A stretch of 6,258 bases of DNA. Origin: Actinomycetota bacterium (GTDB taxonomy: Bacteria > Actinomycetota > Actinomycetes > Mycobacteriales > Mycobacteriaceae). Made by a program: the position numbers and the translations under genes. Location of the stretch: contig SYAB01000407.1 of NCBI GenBank assembly GCA_005787665.1, positions 1-6,258 of the forward strand, written 5' to 3'. The notes under the pieces are model-generated. The model did no database searches. It worked only from the letters and a program-made list of their open reading frames with translations, and was not told the origin of the DNA. Below are positions 5,335-6,258 of this stretch, one piece after another (position 1 is the first letter of the stretch; every line of letters starts with the position of its first letter).

Positions 5335-6258
<924 letters not shown>

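Overview
The window reads as ordinary chromosomal DNA from a high-GC actinobacterium, most likely a mycobacterium of the Mycolicibacterium/non-tuberculous type. The main reason is the neighbourhood: a class II fructose-1,6-bisphosphatase gene (glpX) directly followed by a class II fumarase gene, with a divergent DUF4245 membrane-anchored protein gene, and an AI-2E-family membrane protein gene nearby and convergent with it. From memory this matches the Rv1098c (fum), Rv1099c (glpX), Rv1100 and Rv1101c block of M. tuberculosis. GTG starts, strong G/C third-position use and very tight gene packing also fit. No mobile element, CRISPR array, tRNA or rRNA was seen, and no stretch over 300 bases lacks a gene.

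Layout. (1) Bases 1-2761, plus strand: the 3' part of an extended-type SDR/NAD-dependent epimerase-like gene, then a complete classical SDR oxidoreductase gene (ATGA overlap), then an AI-2E-family transporter gene 5 bases further on. This looks like one transcription unit. (2) Bases 2742-4236, minus strand: a DUF4245 gene followed by a dienelactone-hydrolase-family gene, 7 bases apart, whose 3' end overlaps the transporter gene by 20 bases in convergent orientation. (3) Bases 4237-4291: a 55-base divergent intergenic region, the only real non-coding gap, with nested inverted repeats and weak -10-like boxes facing both ways. (4) Bases 4292-6258, plus strand: glpX, then fumC, which runs off the window end.

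How they work together. glpX supplies the committed dephosphorylation step of gluconeogenesis and fumC supplies fumarate hydration in the TCA cycle, so their pairing gives a unit useful for growth on non-sugar carbon such as fatty acids. The two SDRs plus transporter, and the DUF4245/hydrolase pair, have recognisable folds but unknown substrates. Relative to the remembered M. tuberculosis order, the hydrolase gene lies between the DUF4245 and AI-2E genes, and two SDR genes lie upstream of the transporter.

No convincing new biological system is visible. The points most worth a second look are a classical SDR with Cys where the catalytic-tetrad Asn is expected, a possible leaderless divergent promoter at glpX, Shine-Dalgarno sequences next to or overlapping stop codons at the gene junctions, and an in-frame 12-bp tandem repeat in the transporter tail.
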